Positions 43,523 to 53,023 of a DNA stretch of 64,000 nucleotides are shown piece after piece. The DNA comes from Halomonas sp. GFAJ-1. GTDB lineage: Bacteria > Pseudomonadota > Gammaproteobacteria > Pseudomonadales > Halomonadaceae. The notes below the pieces were generated by a model that saw nothing but the letters and a program-made list of their open reading frames with translations, was not told the DNA's origin and searched no databases. Position 1 is the stretch's first letter; every line of letters begins with the position of its first letter. The DNA lies in contig CP016490.1 in NCBI GenBank assembly GCA_002966495.1, positions 868,001-932,000 of the forward strand, read 5' to 3'. The translations under genes and the position numbers were made by a program.

Positions 43523-44605
43523 ATGGACAAAACAAGCTGCGATAACAAAACGGCAGACACGCTATCCAAAGGGCAACCCTCATGGGTTGATGAATTTAGC
43601 GTTGTGAAGAAGACTCATGGTGCCCAAGAGGCGCAGGCAGTTGCCATTGCCGATATATTGGGGTTAAAAGGCCCGCTTCCTGAGCCTCATGAAGAAACGC
43701 TAAAAGCGGTTGCTGATATTATCGAAGGTGCGTCATTGGATGACGTGGCTGAGCTGAAAAAAGCGCTGCTGCATTGGAAACAGTTCGAAAAAGGTCGCAC
43801 GGTTTCAAAGGATGAAGCGTTAGTCGACGATTGGCGCTCCGCGCCGTATCCCTACAAGCACCGGCTGTCTCGTAAAACGTACGAAAAGCAGAAATACTAC
43901 CTTCAGGTGGAACTGCTAAAGCTTCAAGCGTGGATTAAAAAAACGCGTCAGCGTGTCGTCATTATTTTTGAAGGTCGCGATGCTGCAGGAAAGGGCGGCA
44001 CCATTAAGCGCTTTATGGAGCATCTAAACCCGCGTGGCTCCCGGGTCGTAGCGCTTGAAAAGCCGACAGAAACAGAGCAGGGGCAGTGGTATTTCCAGCG
44101 CTATATTAAACACTTGCCGACGCACGGTGAACTCGTTCTGTTTGACCGCTCCTGGTACAACCGGGCGGGCGTTGAGCGGGTCATGGGATTTTGCACCGAC
44201 CAGCAGCACCAGGACTTTTTACGTCAAGCGCCTGAACTTGAGCGCAACTTGGTGGGCAGCGGAGTGCATATCATCAAGTTCTGGTTTTCGGTCAGTCGTG
44301 AAGAGCAGCAGCGTCGTTTTAAAGAGCGTGAACTACATCCACTCAAACGTTGGAAATTGAGCCCGATTGATTTGGCATCGCTGGAAAAATGGGATGAGTA
44401 CACGGCTGCTAAAGAGACCATGTTCTTCCATACGGATCACTCTGAGTGCCCTTGGGTGGTCATCAAGTCGAACTGCAAAAAACGTGCGCGCTTAAATGCC
44501 ATGCGCTACGTATTAAATGCCTTCGATTATGAAGGTAAAGATATTAATAACATTGGGGCAACTGATCCCTTGGTGGTAGGTCGTGCTGAGTTTTCTAACG
44601 GCTAA
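43523..44605 (+). CDS. ppk2: Polyphosphate kinase 2 family protein
   Basis: A 360-residue PPK2 that transfers phosphate between polyphosphate and nucleotides. Walker A GRDAAGKGGT is at 151-160, the lid region has ALEKPTETEQGQWYFQRY, and Walker B is LVLFDRSWYNRAG at 204-216. About 100 extra N-terminal residues precede the kinase core. ATG at 43523 follows GAGAGAAG. It is a single gene next to the decayed hipBA/DUF1016 spot. Direction and nucleotide preference are not readable. Confidence 0.93.
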   Translation: MDKTSCDNKTADTLSKGQPSWVDEFSVVKKTHGAQEAQAVAIADILGLKGPLPEPHEETLKAVADIIEGASLDDVAELKKALLHWKQFEKGRTVSKDEALVDDWRSAPYPYKHRLSRKTYEKQKYYLQVELLKLQAWIKKTRQRVVIIFEGRDAAGKGGTIKRFMEHLNPRGSRVVALEKPTETEQGQWYFQRYIKHLPTHGELVLFDRSWYNRAGVERVMGFCTDQQHQDFLRQAPELERNLVGSGVHIIKFWFSVSREEQQRRFKERELHPLKRWKLSPIDLASLEKWDEYTAAKETMFFHTDHSECPWVVIKSNCKKRARLNAMRYVLNAFDYEGKDINNIGATDPLVVGRAEFSNG

Positions 44606-44756
44606 AGCCCCGTGGAGAGGTATTCTCGGCCCATAGGTAGGCAGTGCAAGGCTAGCATCTAGTGCTACTGTTAACTTAGCACCCAACTAGCTTTGCCGCT
44701 GGTACTAGCAACACGCTAGGCAATGGTGCTTCTACCTTGATTGAGGATGCCCTGCC

Positions 44757-45332
44757 ATGCTGACTTTGCGCTACCTCTCTTTCGCTCTCCTGCTCGGTAT
44801 GCTGAGCATGCTCCCCCTCACCACCCACGCCAACACCGCCACCTGGCAAGCCCTCCAAGAAGGTGGCTTGGTGATCTTAATGCGCCATGCGCTGGCGCCA
44901 GGAATCGGCGACCCACCAGCGTTCAAGCTTGAAGAGTGCGATACCCAGCGTAATTTATCGGCGGAGGGGCGTGCTCAGGCAGTGAGGGTAGGCCAGGCGT
45001 TTCGTGAGCGGGAAGTGCCCATTGACGCGGTATATTCGTCGCGCTGGTGCCGGGCGTTAGAGACCGCCGAGCAGCTAGCGTTGGGAGACGTTGAGCCAAC
45101 GCCGTGGTTAGACTCTTTCTTTCGCAATCCGGGCGAGCGGGAAGCGCTAACCCAGGCCCTGCGCGACAATATTATGGCGTGGCAAGGGCCGGGCAATCTG
45201 ATGTTGGTAACGCATCAGGTCAATATTACGGCACTTATTGGGGGCGTAGTGCGCTCGGGTGATATGGCCGTTGTACGCCCAGAGGGGCAGGTGCTGAACG
45301 TAGTGGGGTCGCTAAGTAGTAACGGGGAGTGA
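44757..45332 (+). CDS. Exported histidine phosphatase superfamily protein
   Basis: A 191-residue protein with a signal peptide (about 1-25, ending THA). The catalytic motif is LMRHALAPG, with R43 and phosphohistidine H44; R99 is in SSRWCRALET and the second histidine is H153 in VTHQVN. It is a small branch-1-like enzyme, probably periplasmic. The substrate is unknown. ATG at 44757; the gene stands alone. Confidence 0.87.
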   Translation: MLTLRYLSFALLLGMLSMLPLTTHANTATWQALQEGGLVILMRHALAPGIGDPPAFKLEECDTQRNLSAEGRAQAVRVGQAFREREVPIDAVYSSRWCRALETAEQLALGDVEPTPWLDSFFRNPGEREALTQALRDNIMAWQGPGNLMLVTHQVNITALIGGVVRSGDMAVVRPEGQVLNVVGSLSSNGE

Positions 45333-45435
45333 GGCTGGGTTTATAACAATTTACTTCAATGAAGCGCGGCAAATTATTCGCTCCTTATCCGCTGCGGTAG
45401 GTTTTACGCTGGGCAGTGTTGATAAGGAGTAAATT

Positions 45436-46311
45436 ATGCCACCAGACACTACCCCAACAGCACGTCGCGTGATCGCCCAGCATCCGGCCGAGCGCGATGA
45501 TATCGGCGATTTAGTCACCCGGCGGCCACTGCCGGGGCCAGGGCTGGATCAGCTTGATCCGTTTCTGTTTTTGAATCACCACGGCCCGCAGACGTACCCG
45601 GCCAATAATCGCGGTCTGCCGTTTGGCCCACACCCGCACCGGGGCTTTGAGACGGTGACGTTTATTTTAGAAGGCTCGCTTGCCCACGCCGACAGCGCCC
45701 AGCATCAAAGCGTGATTCACGCGGGCGGCGTGCAGTGGATGACCGCGGGCAGCGGTATTGTGCATGCGGAAATTTCGCCGCCGGAGTTTTTACGCGACGG
45801 CGGCTCGCTGGAGATTTTACAGCTGTGGGTCAACCTGCCGTCGCACCTGAAAATGAGTGAGCCGCGCTATGTGGGGCTGCAGCAAGCATCCATACCCGCT
45901 ATCGCGCTGCCGGGCGGCGGGGAGCTAAACCTGATTGCCGGTGAGTGGCAGGGAAGCGCGGGCCCTATCGACACGCTGACGGGCGTGTTTATGTCGACAC
46001 TAAGGCTGACTGCCGGTAGCCACGAGCAACTGCCCGTTGCGTCAGGTCGGCAGGTATTTCTCTATGTGGTAGATGGCGATGTGACGGTAGGCGGCGAGCC
46101 CGTTAAGTCCCACCATTTGATTGAAGTGAATCGCGACGGTGATAGCCTGGACATCGGCGCCAGCAGTAACGCGCGGCTGCTGTTTGGACACGGCGAGGTG
46201 ATTGATGAGCCGGTTTATTCCCATGGCCCTTTCGTGATGAATACCCGCGAAGAAATCGTCCAGGCGGTTGAGGACTATCAGAACGGCAAATTTGGCGGGC
46301 TAACGCTCTGA
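45436..46311 (+). CDS. Pirin-family cupin protein
   Basis: A 291-residue bicupin. The N-terminal cupin has the pirin metal ligands: H66 and H68 in FGPHPHRGFETVTF and H110 and E112 in GIVHAEISP. A C-terminal pirin domain follows to HGPFVMNT. Some members are quercetin 2,3-dioxygenases, others act as redox-sensing cofactors, so the exact role is open. ATG at 45436 follows AAGGAG. Confidence 0.92.
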   Translation: MPPDTTPTARRVIAQHPAERDDIGDLVTRRPLPGPGLDQLDPFLFLNHHGPQTYPANNRGLPFGPHPHRGFETVTFILEGSLAHADSAQHQSVIHAGGVQWMTAGSGIVHAEISPPEFLRDGGSLEILQLWVNLPSHLKMSEPRYVGLQQASIPAIALPGGGELNLIAGEWQGSAGPIDTLTGVFMSTLRLTAGSHEQLPVASGRQVFLYVVDGDVTVGGEPVKSHHLIEVNRDGDSLDIGASSNARLLFGHGEVIDEPVYSHGPFVMNTREEIVQAVEDYQNGKFGGLTL

Positions 46312-46322
46312 AGACCACTCTC

Positions 46323-46949
46323 CTACAGGGGTTCGCCGCGATAGTAATGCCACAGAAACAGCGAGCCTACACTACGCCAGGGAGCCCAGTGCTCTACCAA
46401 CTGGCGGGCTTGCTTGGGCGTGGGTTTGTTATCCATGCCCTTCAAGCGGCCCAGCGCAACTCGCAGGGCGAGGTCGTCGGCGGGGAAAATATCGGGGCGT
46501 TGCAGTGAGAACATCAGGTAGATCTCTGCACTCCAACGGCCAAAGCCGCGTAGCGCGGTAATGGCGGCAATGGCTTCGTTATCATTTAGCTGTTCAAGCC
46601 CATCAGCGCTAAAGGTGCCTGCCAACTCCGCTTCAGCAAGCCCCTTAGCGTACTCAATCTTACGCCATGAGAGCCCCGCCTCGCGCAGCGCTTGGCCCTC
46701 CACTTCCAGCACAGCCTTGGCGTGTAACTCCGGCAGTAATGTATTGACCCGGCCCATAATGGCGCGGGCCGCCTCGGTGGAGATCTGTTGGCTGACGATG
46801 GTTGAGAAGAAGGTGGCAAACCCAGGGTCGCGTTCGCGGGGCAAGGGCGCACCCACTAGGGGATAGGCACGGGCAATATCGGCATCGGCCTCAGCGAGCG
46901 CCGCCATGGCTTTTTCAATTTTGCTAACGGCTGTGTCCTTAGCTGTCAT
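46323..46949 (-). CDS. AlkA-like DNA-3-methyladenine glycosylase
   Basis: A 208-residue HhH-GPD base-excision glycosylase. The helix-hairpin-helix is LRGFGRWSAEIYL near 133-145, and the catalytic aspartate is at D158/D159 in FPADDLALR. There is no Fe-S cysteine cluster and no AlkA N-terminal domain, so it fits the short DNA-3-methyladenine glycosylase 2 group. It converges on pirin. Confidence 0.9.
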   Translation of the reverse strand: MTAKDTAVSKIEKAMAALAEADADIARAYPLVGAPLPRERDPGFATFFSTIVSQQISTEAARAIMGRVNTLLPELHAKAVLEVEGQALREAGLSWRKIEYAKGLAEAELAGTFSADGLEQLNDNEAIAAITALRGFGRWSAEIYLMFSLQRPDIFPADDLALRVALGRLKGMDNKPTPKQARQLVEHWAPWRSVGSLFLWHYYRGEPL

Positions 46950-47061
46950 TCTCGGCCTCTTTAAATAAGAGTTTAGGGCTAATAGCGTTGCTTATAAAAG
47001 GTGGCAAAAAGGGCTAATCGTTTCTAGGGTATAAGGGTGCAACTCATAAGGAGGTGACGCT

Positions 47062-47313
47062 ATGCATACTCAAGTAATGAAGACTTCACGCGTACTAACC
47101 CTGAGTGCCATTGCCGCGTTAATGCTGGTGCTAGCTGGCTGCGGTTCAACCACTGGCGAACGTGCTGCCAGCGGTGCTGGAGTGGGTGCCGCTGTTGGCG
47201 CAGGTGCTGCTGCCGCCACCGGTGGAAGCGTTGGCCAGGGCGCGGTGATTGGTGGTGGCGTAGGTGCCGCGACCGGTGCTGCCACGGATGAAGACGATAT
47301 CAGCCTGGATTAA
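47062..47313 (+). CDS. Small glycine-zipper lipoprotein
   Basis: An 83-residue exported protein with a lipobox (LAGC near 27-30). Its mature part is a glycine-zipper: repeated GAGVGAAVGAGAAAATGG and GGGVGAATGAAT segments that form membrane-inserting helices. A very strong AAGGAGGTGA precedes ATG 47062. The function is unknown; similar small proteins are found in the outer membrane of many proteobacteria. Confidence 0.82.
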   Translation: MHTQVMKTSRVLTLSAIAALMLVLAGCGSTTGERAASGAGVGAAVGAGAAAATGGSVGQGAVIGGGVGAATGAATDEDDISLD

Positions 47314-47325
47314 CGAGCAGGCCCC

Positions 47326-48021
47326 TTATCGGCAAAGCCGGAAGCCGCGCATGCCTAAATGAAAATGGTCGGCATGTGCGGCGTTGTAGTCTGGCCCCAG
47401 CACATTACCAAAGGTATCGCAGGCGCCATCCCGGGCTGCCCGCAAAAACTCACCAACGTCACCATCATCTTCCCAGTGATTAAGTAGTGTTACGCGCTGG
47501 CCACTCTCAAACTGAAACCCCGTTACGTCCAACGCTTCAGCGGTGGCATGTTCGCTGCGCCTGCCTGACTCGCGACCATACACATTGCGGCAGGCGAAAC
47601 TGCCCACATGATTCACCTGGGCCACTCGGCTACCCATAATCTCTTCTGCGGCGGGCTGAAGGGCGTGGCGTTCATACATCACCCAAGCCAGGGCCAGCGG
47701 GCAGGTAGCCACAAAGCTTTGGTTGAAACGCACGCTGCTGGACTGCATGCGTACCACGTTGCTGAGTGGGCAGCTGTCGGTGGGGGCGTAGTCGGCCAGA
47801 GGGGTATAGCGAAGTTCACTCTCGGGCACTGTATCCAGTGCGGCTAAGCAGGCTTGACGGTTATCGTTTAAGCGTTTGAGCTTAAGCTGAGTGATGGGCG
47901 TGATGGGGTCATCGACATAAAGCGGCGCCCAAGGTGCCCAATGGCGGGGAACTTCGATGACTCCCTTCTGTAAGGCTACCCCGAGGGCAATGAAGCATAA
48001 AATCATTATCGTACTACGCAT
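47326..48021 (-). CDS. Extensin-like C-terminal domain protein
   Basis: A 231-residue protein with one N-terminal hydrophobic segment (about 3-20), likely periplasmic. The extensin-like domain shows CPLSNVVRM, CPLALAWVMYE, SEHATAEALDVTGF with possible metal ligands H and D, and ADHFHLGMRGFRLCR at the C terminus. It resembles the fold of D-Ala-D-Ala metallopeptidases (VanY/MepA-like), so a peptidoglycan role is plausible. Five or more cysteines suggest disulfides. Confidence 0.85.
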   Translation of the reverse strand: MRSTIMILCFIALGVALQKGVIEVPRHWAPWAPLYVDDPITPITQLKLKRLNDNRQACLAALDTVPESELRYTPLADYAPTDSCPLSNVVRMQSSSVRFNQSFVATCPLALAWVMYERHALQPAAEEIMGSRVAQVNHVGSFACRNVYGRESGRRSEHATAEALDVTGFQFESGQRVTLLNHWEDDGDVGEFLRAARDGACDTFGNVLGPDYNAAHADHFHLGMRGFRLCR

Positions 48022-48235
48022 GCTGATCTCCTTATCGCTCTGCGCGAAACCCTACAGCCCACGCCATGGGTGTGCGATACTGCACGTTACTTTATGCATG
48101 TTTGTGTAGGGCAAGTGCAGACAGTAGCAGCGCTGCCAATAATGACAAACCGTTGGCGCGGCTATTTTTATCGCCTGTTTTGCCAACAGCTTGAGCAACT
48201 TTTCACTCGCTTTTTGCTAACTAGGGAAGCGCTTC

Positions 48236-48868
48236 ATGTCCCAGGGTACGCTTTTTATCGTGTCTGCCCCATCGGGTGCTGGCAAAACCAGCTTGGTTCG
48301 CGAGCTAATCGAAAGCCTTGATGGTATTCAAGTGTCGGTGTCGCACACCACGCGCAATAAGCGCGAAGGGGAAGTGGACGGCGTCAATTACCACTTTATT
48401 CCTGTGGCCGATTTTGAAGCAAAGATCGCGGGTGGTGACTTTTTTGAGTATGCCAAGGTCTTTGATAATTACTACGGCACCTCGCGCCAAGCAGTACAAA
48501 CGCTGCTAGATGCGGGGCAGGACGTTATTTTAGAGATTGACTGGCAGGGCGCCCAGCAGGTACGCCAACAGTTTTCCTCGGCGGTGTCGATTTTTATCCT
48601 GCCGCCATCGCGCAGTGAGTTAGAGCGCCGTCTTGCCAGCCGTGGCACCGATGAGCATGCGGTGATCGCCCGGCGCATGCGCGATGCGGTTAGCGAAATG
48701 TCGCACTTTGATGAGTATGACTACTTGGTCATTAACGATGACTTCACTACTGCGCTGCAAGAACTGCAGTCGCTGGTGATTAGCCGCCGCTTAACACGGG
48801 CCGCCATGCAAGAGCGTCATGCGCCACTGCTCGACGCGCTCTTGTCACAGGCGCCTAGCGTCGAGTAA
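48236..48868 (+). CDS. gmk: Guanylate kinase
   Basis: A 210-residue enzyme that converts GMP to GDP with ATP. P-loop APSGAGKTS is at 11-19; SVSHTTRNKREGEVDGVNYHF and the ILEIDWQGAQQVR segment bind GMP. ATG at 48236. It precedes rpoZ and spoT, the conserved gmk-rpoZ-spoT order. Confidence 0.97.
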   Translation: MSQGTLFIVSAPSGAGKTSLVRELIESLDGIQVSVSHTTRNKREGEVDGVNYHFIPVADFEAKIAGGDFFEYAKVFDNYYGTSRQAVQTLLDAGQDVILEIDWQGAQQVRQQFSSAVSIFILPPSRSELERRLASRGTDEHAVIARRMRDAVSEMSHFDEYDYLVINDDFTTALQELQSLVISRRLTRAAMQERHAPLLDALLSQAPSVE

Positions 48869-48923
48869 TCTATCAGGTTCTATTACCACTCTTTTTTTCG
48901 CTGGTCGGCGACGTTGTCCAACA

Positions 48924-48938
48924 ACGCCGGCCCGGCGT
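48924..48938 (+). repeat. GC hairpin before rpoZ
   Basis: ACGCCGG and CCGGCGT separated by one base lie 21 bases before the rpoZ start and just ahead of its ribosome site. It may affect translation or be chance. Confidence 0.3.
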
Positions 48939-48959
48939 CGTTATTACAGGAAGGCCCCC

Positions 48960-49214
48960 ATGGCTCGCGTAACCGTTGAAGATTGTCTGGAAAATGTTGA
49001 AAACCGCTTCAAGCTGGTGATGATTTCCACCCAGCGCGCGCGTCAGTTGGCCCGTGGTTCTCGGGATTCGCAGCTGCCCTGGGAAAATGATAAGCCCACG
49101 GTGATGGCGCTGCGTGAAATAGCCGCGGGTCTGGTTGACCATACGGTACTGGATGAGCCGGTTGAAGCCCCGGTGCGTGCGCGTCCTGCAATGACGCCTC
49201 ATATCGACGACTAA
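48960..49214 (+). CDS. rpoZ: RNA polymerase omega subunit
   Basis: An 84-residue subunit that helps assemble beta-prime and forms part of the ppGpp site. MARVTVEDCLENVENRFKL and VMISTQRARQLARG are diagnostic. ATG at 48960 follows AGGAAGG; the frame open from 48819 starts inside gmk. Linked to spoT, which makes and degrades ppGpp. Confidence 0.96.
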   Translation: MARVTVEDCLENVENRFKLVMISTQRARQLARGSRDSQLPWENDKPTVMALREIAAGLVDHTVLDEPVEAPVRARPAMTPHIDD

Positions 49215-49263
49215 GGTTAAGAACCGAACGACTAGGGCTACGAACCGATTAGGGGCGCGGTAA

Positions 49264-51402
49264 ATGTTCACCATTGATGACCTGGCCGACCGACTCGGCG
49301 GCTATTTACCACCGGATGAGATCCAGCAGGTCAAGCGCGCCTTCTACTACGCTGAGCAGGCCCACGATGGCCAGCGTCGCCGCTCTGGCGAGCCTTACGT
49401 TACCCACCCGCTAGCGGTGGCTAATATTCTTGCCAACATGCACATGGACCATCAAAGCTTGATGGCCGCTATGCTGCATGATGTCATTGAAGACACCGGC
49501 GTCTCGAAAAAAGCCTTGGTGGCGCAGTTTGGTAAACCGGTTGCTGAGCTGGTGGACGGTGTATCCAAGCTGACCCAGATCACCTTCGAAGACAAAGCCG
49601 TCGCCCAGGCGGAAAACTTCCAGAAGATGGTGTTGGCGATGTCGCGAGATATTCGCGTCATTATCGTTAAACTCGCCGACCGGCTGCACAATATGCGCAC
49701 CCTGGGCGCGCTACGCCCCGATAAAAAGCGCCGTATTGCCCGGGAAACGCTGGAAATTTATGCGCGTATTGCCGGGCGTCTGGGCATCAATACCATCCGT
49801 ATTGAGCTAGAAGACCTCTCCTTTCAGGCCATTCACCCCATGCGCGCCGAGCGTATTAAGCGTGCCGTGGCCAGCGCCCGCGGTAATCGCCGCAGCGCCA
49901 TGCGGGAAATTCAGTCGTCGCTGCAGCAGAGTCTAGATGACGAAGCGCTGCCGGGAACGGTGGTTGGTCGCCAGAAGCATTTGCTGTCGATTTATAAGAA
50001 AATGCGCGACCAGCGCAAACCCTTCGCAGAAATCATGGATGTGTTCGGTTTTCGCATCATTACCGAGGACGTGGCCAGCTGCTATCGAATTTTAGGGGTG
50101 GTGCATAACCTATATAAGCCGGTGCCGGGGCGATTTAAAGATTACATCGCAATACCCAAAGCAAACGGCTACCAAAGCCTGCACACCACGCTATTTGGCC
50201 AGCGAGGCATGCCGATTGAGGTGCAGATCCGCACCCGTGAAATGGAAGCCATGGCCAATAACGGTATTGCCGCCCACTGGCTTTATAAAGCAGGGCAAAC
50301 CGATCACCCGATTGCCGAAGGTAGTCATGCCCGCGCCCGCGCCCGCGCCTGGGTAAAAGGGCTGCTAGAGATGCAGCGCCACGCAGGGGACTCGTTAGAA
50401 TTTATTGAACACGTTAAAAATGACTTGTTCCCCGACGATATCTACGTATTTACCCCCAAAGGCGACATCATGGAGCTGTCCCAGGGCGCCACGGTGATCG
50501 ACTTTGCGTACAGCGTGCACACCGATATTGGCAATAACTGTATTGCCTGTCGTATCGACCGTCATCTAGCGCCACTGTCCACCCGGCTTGAAAGCGGCCA
50601 AACCCTGGAAATCATCACCGCCCCTGGGGCTAAGCCCAACCTGGCGTGGCTGAATTTTGTAACCACGGCGAAAGCCCGCTCGGCCATTCGTCACGCGCTT
50701 AAGCATCAGCAGCAGGCTGAGGCCATTATGCTGGGCCGCCGGCTGTTGAATAAGGCGCTGACGCCCTTTGAAACCAGCCTGGAAGAGCTGGATGAAAACG
50801 TGTTTAGCCAGGCGTTTAGCGAGTTAGATGTTCCCTCGTTGGATTCGCTGCTGGAGTCGCTGGGGCTGGGTAACCGGATGGCCCACGTGGTGGCGCGGCG
50901 GTTAGTGGATGTCGCCCACAGCGACCGCTGTGACCAAACGCTTACCGAGGGAAACGATAAAGCCGTCGTGATTAGCGGCAGTGAAGGGATGGTGATTAAT
51001 TTTGCCCGCTGCTGCCACCCGCTGCCCGGTGACCCGGTGGTGGGCCATCTCTCGGTAGGCAAAGGTTTAGTGGTGCACCGCAGCGAGTGTAAAAATCTCA
51101 CTGATCTGAAAAGCGACCCCGAGAAACTGTTTACCCTTGAGTGGTCGGAAACGATCGAAGATGACTTCCCCGTTGCGCTGCGCATAGAAATTGAAAGCCG
51201 TCGCGGGCTGGTGGCTGAACTGGCCGGGCTAGTGACCGATGCTGACGCTAATATTGAGCGCATCGGCATTGAGGAGCGTGACGCACGCCTCTCCACCATT
51301 AATTTAACCCTATCGGTGAAAGGGCGTGTCCATCTCGCCCGTATTATCAAGCGTATCCGCAACTTGCCCAACGTCGGCAAAATTACCCGAATGGCGAATT
51401 AA
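49264..51402 (+). CDS. spoT: Bifunctional (p)ppGpp synthetase/hydrolase SpoT
   Basis: A 712-residue RelA/SpoT homologue. The HD hydrolase keeps H48, H72 and D73 (MLHDVIEDTG). The synthetase domain has GRFKDYIAIPKANGYQSLHT. TGS follows near 385-450, then a zinc-finger region (CCHPLPGD) and a C-terminal ACT domain from about 640. An intact HD site marks it as SpoT rather than RelA. ATG at 49264. Confidence 0.96.
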   Translation: MFTIDDLADRLGGYLPPDEIQQVKRAFYYAEQAHDGQRRRSGEPYVTHPLAVANILANMHMDHQSLMAAMLHDVIEDTGVSKKALVAQFGKPVAELVDGVSKLTQITFEDKAVAQAENFQKMVLAMSRDIRVIIVKLADRLHNMRTLGALRPDKKRRIARETLEIYARIAGRLGINTIRIELEDLSFQAIHPMRAERIKRAVASARGNRRSAMREIQSSLQQSLDDEALPGTVVGRQKHLLSIYKKMRDQRKPFAEIMDVFGFRIITEDVASCYRILGVVHNLYKPVPGRFKDYIAIPKANGYQSLHTTLFGQRGMPIEVQIRTREMEAMANNGIAAHWLYKAGQTDHPIAEGSHARARARAWVKGLLEMQRHAGDSLEFIEHVKNDLFPDDIYVFTPKGDIMELSQGATVIDFAYSVHTDIGNNCIACRIDRHLAPLSTRLESGQTLEIITAPGAKPNLAWLNFVTTAKARSAIRHALKHQQQAEAIMLGRRLLNKALTPFETSLEELDENVFSQAFSELDVPSLDSLLESLGLGNRMAHVVARRLVDVAHSDRCDQTLTEGNDKAVVISGSEGMVINFARCCHPLPGDPVVGHLSVGKGLVVHRSECKNLTDLKSDPEKLFTLEWSETIEDDFPVALRIEIESRRGLVAELAGLVTDADANIERIGIEERDARLSTINLTLSVKGRVHLARIIKRIRNLPNVGKITRMAN

Positions 51403-51494
51403 TAGCCCGTATCAGTGAGCCGCCGGCTAAATGCTGGCAGCGCTGGTGATGGGTAAAATAATCATGTTCACACCATTAAGGAGCACGAGCACCT

Positions 51495-51884
51495 ATGAGC
51501 AATAAAGCCGTTATAAACACTGAGAAAGCACCCGCTGCCATTGGCCCCTATTCACAGGCGATTAAAGCAGGTAATACGGTGTATATGTCGGGGCAGATCC
51601 CACTCAACCCAGAGACAATGGAAATCGTCTCTGAGGATTTCGAAGCCCAGGCACGCCAGGTATTCACTAACCTGCAAGCGGTATGTGAAGAAGCCGCAGG
51701 ATCGCTTGGCGATATCGTGAAGCTCAACCTCTATTTGGTGGATTTAGACAACTTCGCCATTGTTAACAAGGTTATGGAAGAGTTTTTCTCCCAGCCGTTC
51801 CCCGCCCGCGCAGCGGTAGGTGTGAAGGCGCTGCCCAAGGGTAGCCAAGTTGAAGCCGAAGCCGTGATGGTGATTGGCGACTAA
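51495..51884 (+). CDS. ridA: Reactive intermediate deaminase RidA
   Basis: A 129-residue YjgF/YER057c/UK114-family enzyme that hydrolyses enamine/imine intermediates from PLP enzymes. IGPYSQAIKAGNTVYMSGQIPL at the start and FPARAAVGVKALPKGSQVEAEAV with the catalytic arginine at the end are characteristic. ATG at 51495 follows AAGGAG. Probably co-transcribed with spoT, as is common. Confidence 0.95.
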   Translation: MSNKAVINTEKAPAAIGPYSQAIKAGNTVYMSGQIPLNPETMEIVSEDFEAQARQVFTNLQAVCEEAAGSLGDIVKLNLYLVDLDNFAIVNKVMEEFFSQPFPARAAVGVKALPKGSQVEAEAVMVIGD

Positions 51885-51909
51885 ACACCGGTTAAACGCG
51901 AACACCATA

Positions 51910-51941
51910 AAAAGAGCGGCCCCTTCAAGGGCCGCTCTTTT
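51910..51941. terminator. Bidirectional terminator between ridA and the SDR gene
   Basis: AAAAGAGCGGCCC at 51910-51922 pairs with GGGCCGCTCTTTT at 51929-51941 across a 6-base loop. A-tract and T-tract on either side let it act for both convergent genes. Confidence 0.93.
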
Positions 51942-51971
51942 AGTGTTTTACGCAAAATAGCTAGCCAGCGG

Positions 51972-52862
51972 CTAGATTGTTTGCGGCGTTAAGAAGCCGC
52001 CCTCTTTAAGCACTTGGGCGTAGCCCTCTTTGTAGCTTGGGTAGCGGAAGTTATAACCGGTTTCACGGATTCGGCTATTATCGCAGCGCTTACTGGCCCG
52101 GCGACGCAGCGGTGATTGCATGGTCTCAGTGGACTCCACTTTTAGCTGTGTGGCTAACCACGCCATTACGTTGTGCATGGTAACCGGTTCACAGTCGCTG
52201 CCGAGGTAAAGGTCGGAAAGGGGCTGGCCCTTTTCTTGGCAGCGAATTAAATGTGCCAAAATGCCGGTGCAGTCGTCCCGGTGAATGCGGTTGGAGTAGA
52301 TGACTGGCGTTACGGCGGCAATGCGGCCTTCTGCCACCTGATGAATTAGCCGGTCACGGCCTGGGCCGTAAATGCCGGAAAAGCGCACGACGGTGCCGGG
52401 TAGCGAATGGTTGAGCAGCGCCTGCTCCGCTTCGCACATCAGTTTGCCTGAGAAACTGGTCGATTCGGTGGGGCTTGCCTCGTTTACAACCTCGCCCTCC
52501 TGCTGGCCATAGACGCTGGTCGATGAGACGAAGAAAATGCGCTTTGGCGGCTTTTTGTGCTGCTCCAGCACACCTAATACGCGCTTAAGGCCATCGGGGT
52601 AAGCACTTTGATAGGCGCTCTCTTCAAAGCGGTCGGCACTCACGGTGTAAACAACGTAGTCGGCTTGAGGCAGCGCCGAGGCATCGGCGCCTTCAAGGTC
52701 ATTGAGATCCAGCGCTAGCGGCTCAATGCCGCTACCCTGTAAAGCATCAGCTTGGCGGCGTATACCGATGACACGATGCCCCTCGCTGAGTAGCTCGCGA
52801 CCTAAGGTAATTCCGATATCGCCACAGCCGACAATCAATACAGTTAGCTTCACCTGGCTCAC
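51972..52862 (-). CDS. NAD-dependent epimerase/dehydratase-like SDR protein
   Basis: A 296-residue extended short-chain dehydrogenase fold resembling YeeZ. The dinucleotide loop is VGCGDIGITLG near 11-21, SSTSVYG holds the catalytic Ser and Tyr region, and RFSGIYGPGRD is typical of sugar-nucleotide-type members. The usual YxxxK lysine is not clear, so catalysis is uncertain. It is divergent from oxyR; the 161-base gap may hold OxyR-controlled promoters. Confidence 0.82.
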   Translation of the reverse strand: MSQVKLTVLIVGCGDIGITLGRELLSEGHRVIGIRRQADALQGSGIEPLALDLNDLEGADASALPQADYVVYTVSADRFEESAYQSAYPDGLKRVLGVLEQHKKPPKRIFFVSSTSVYGQQEGEVVNEASPTESTSFSGKLMCEAEQALLNHSLPGTVVRFSGIYGPGRDRLIHQVAEGRIAAVTPVIYSNRIHRDDCTGILAHLIRCQEKGQPLSDLYLGSDCEPVTMHNVMAWLATQLKVESTETMQSPLRRRASKRCDNSRIRETGYNFRYPSYKEGYAQVLKEGGFLTPQTI

Positions 52863-53023
52863 TCCTCTTGATAAATATTCCCTATCAGATACAAAGTCTC
52901 TATGAGATGTGACATCTTCAATAGGACTTGCTTGTCCTTGCCATCCCGTTAACCGTCACGATTAGTAGTCACAAGCTACTATTAATCCTAAGCAGCAACG
53001 AGAGGATGCCAACTGGCACCGTT

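Noticed and set aside
52928..53023. Longer oxyR start at 52928
   Set aside because: OxyR of Pseudomonas begins exactly at the MTLTELRYIV point, and the extra 32 residues match nothing in the family.
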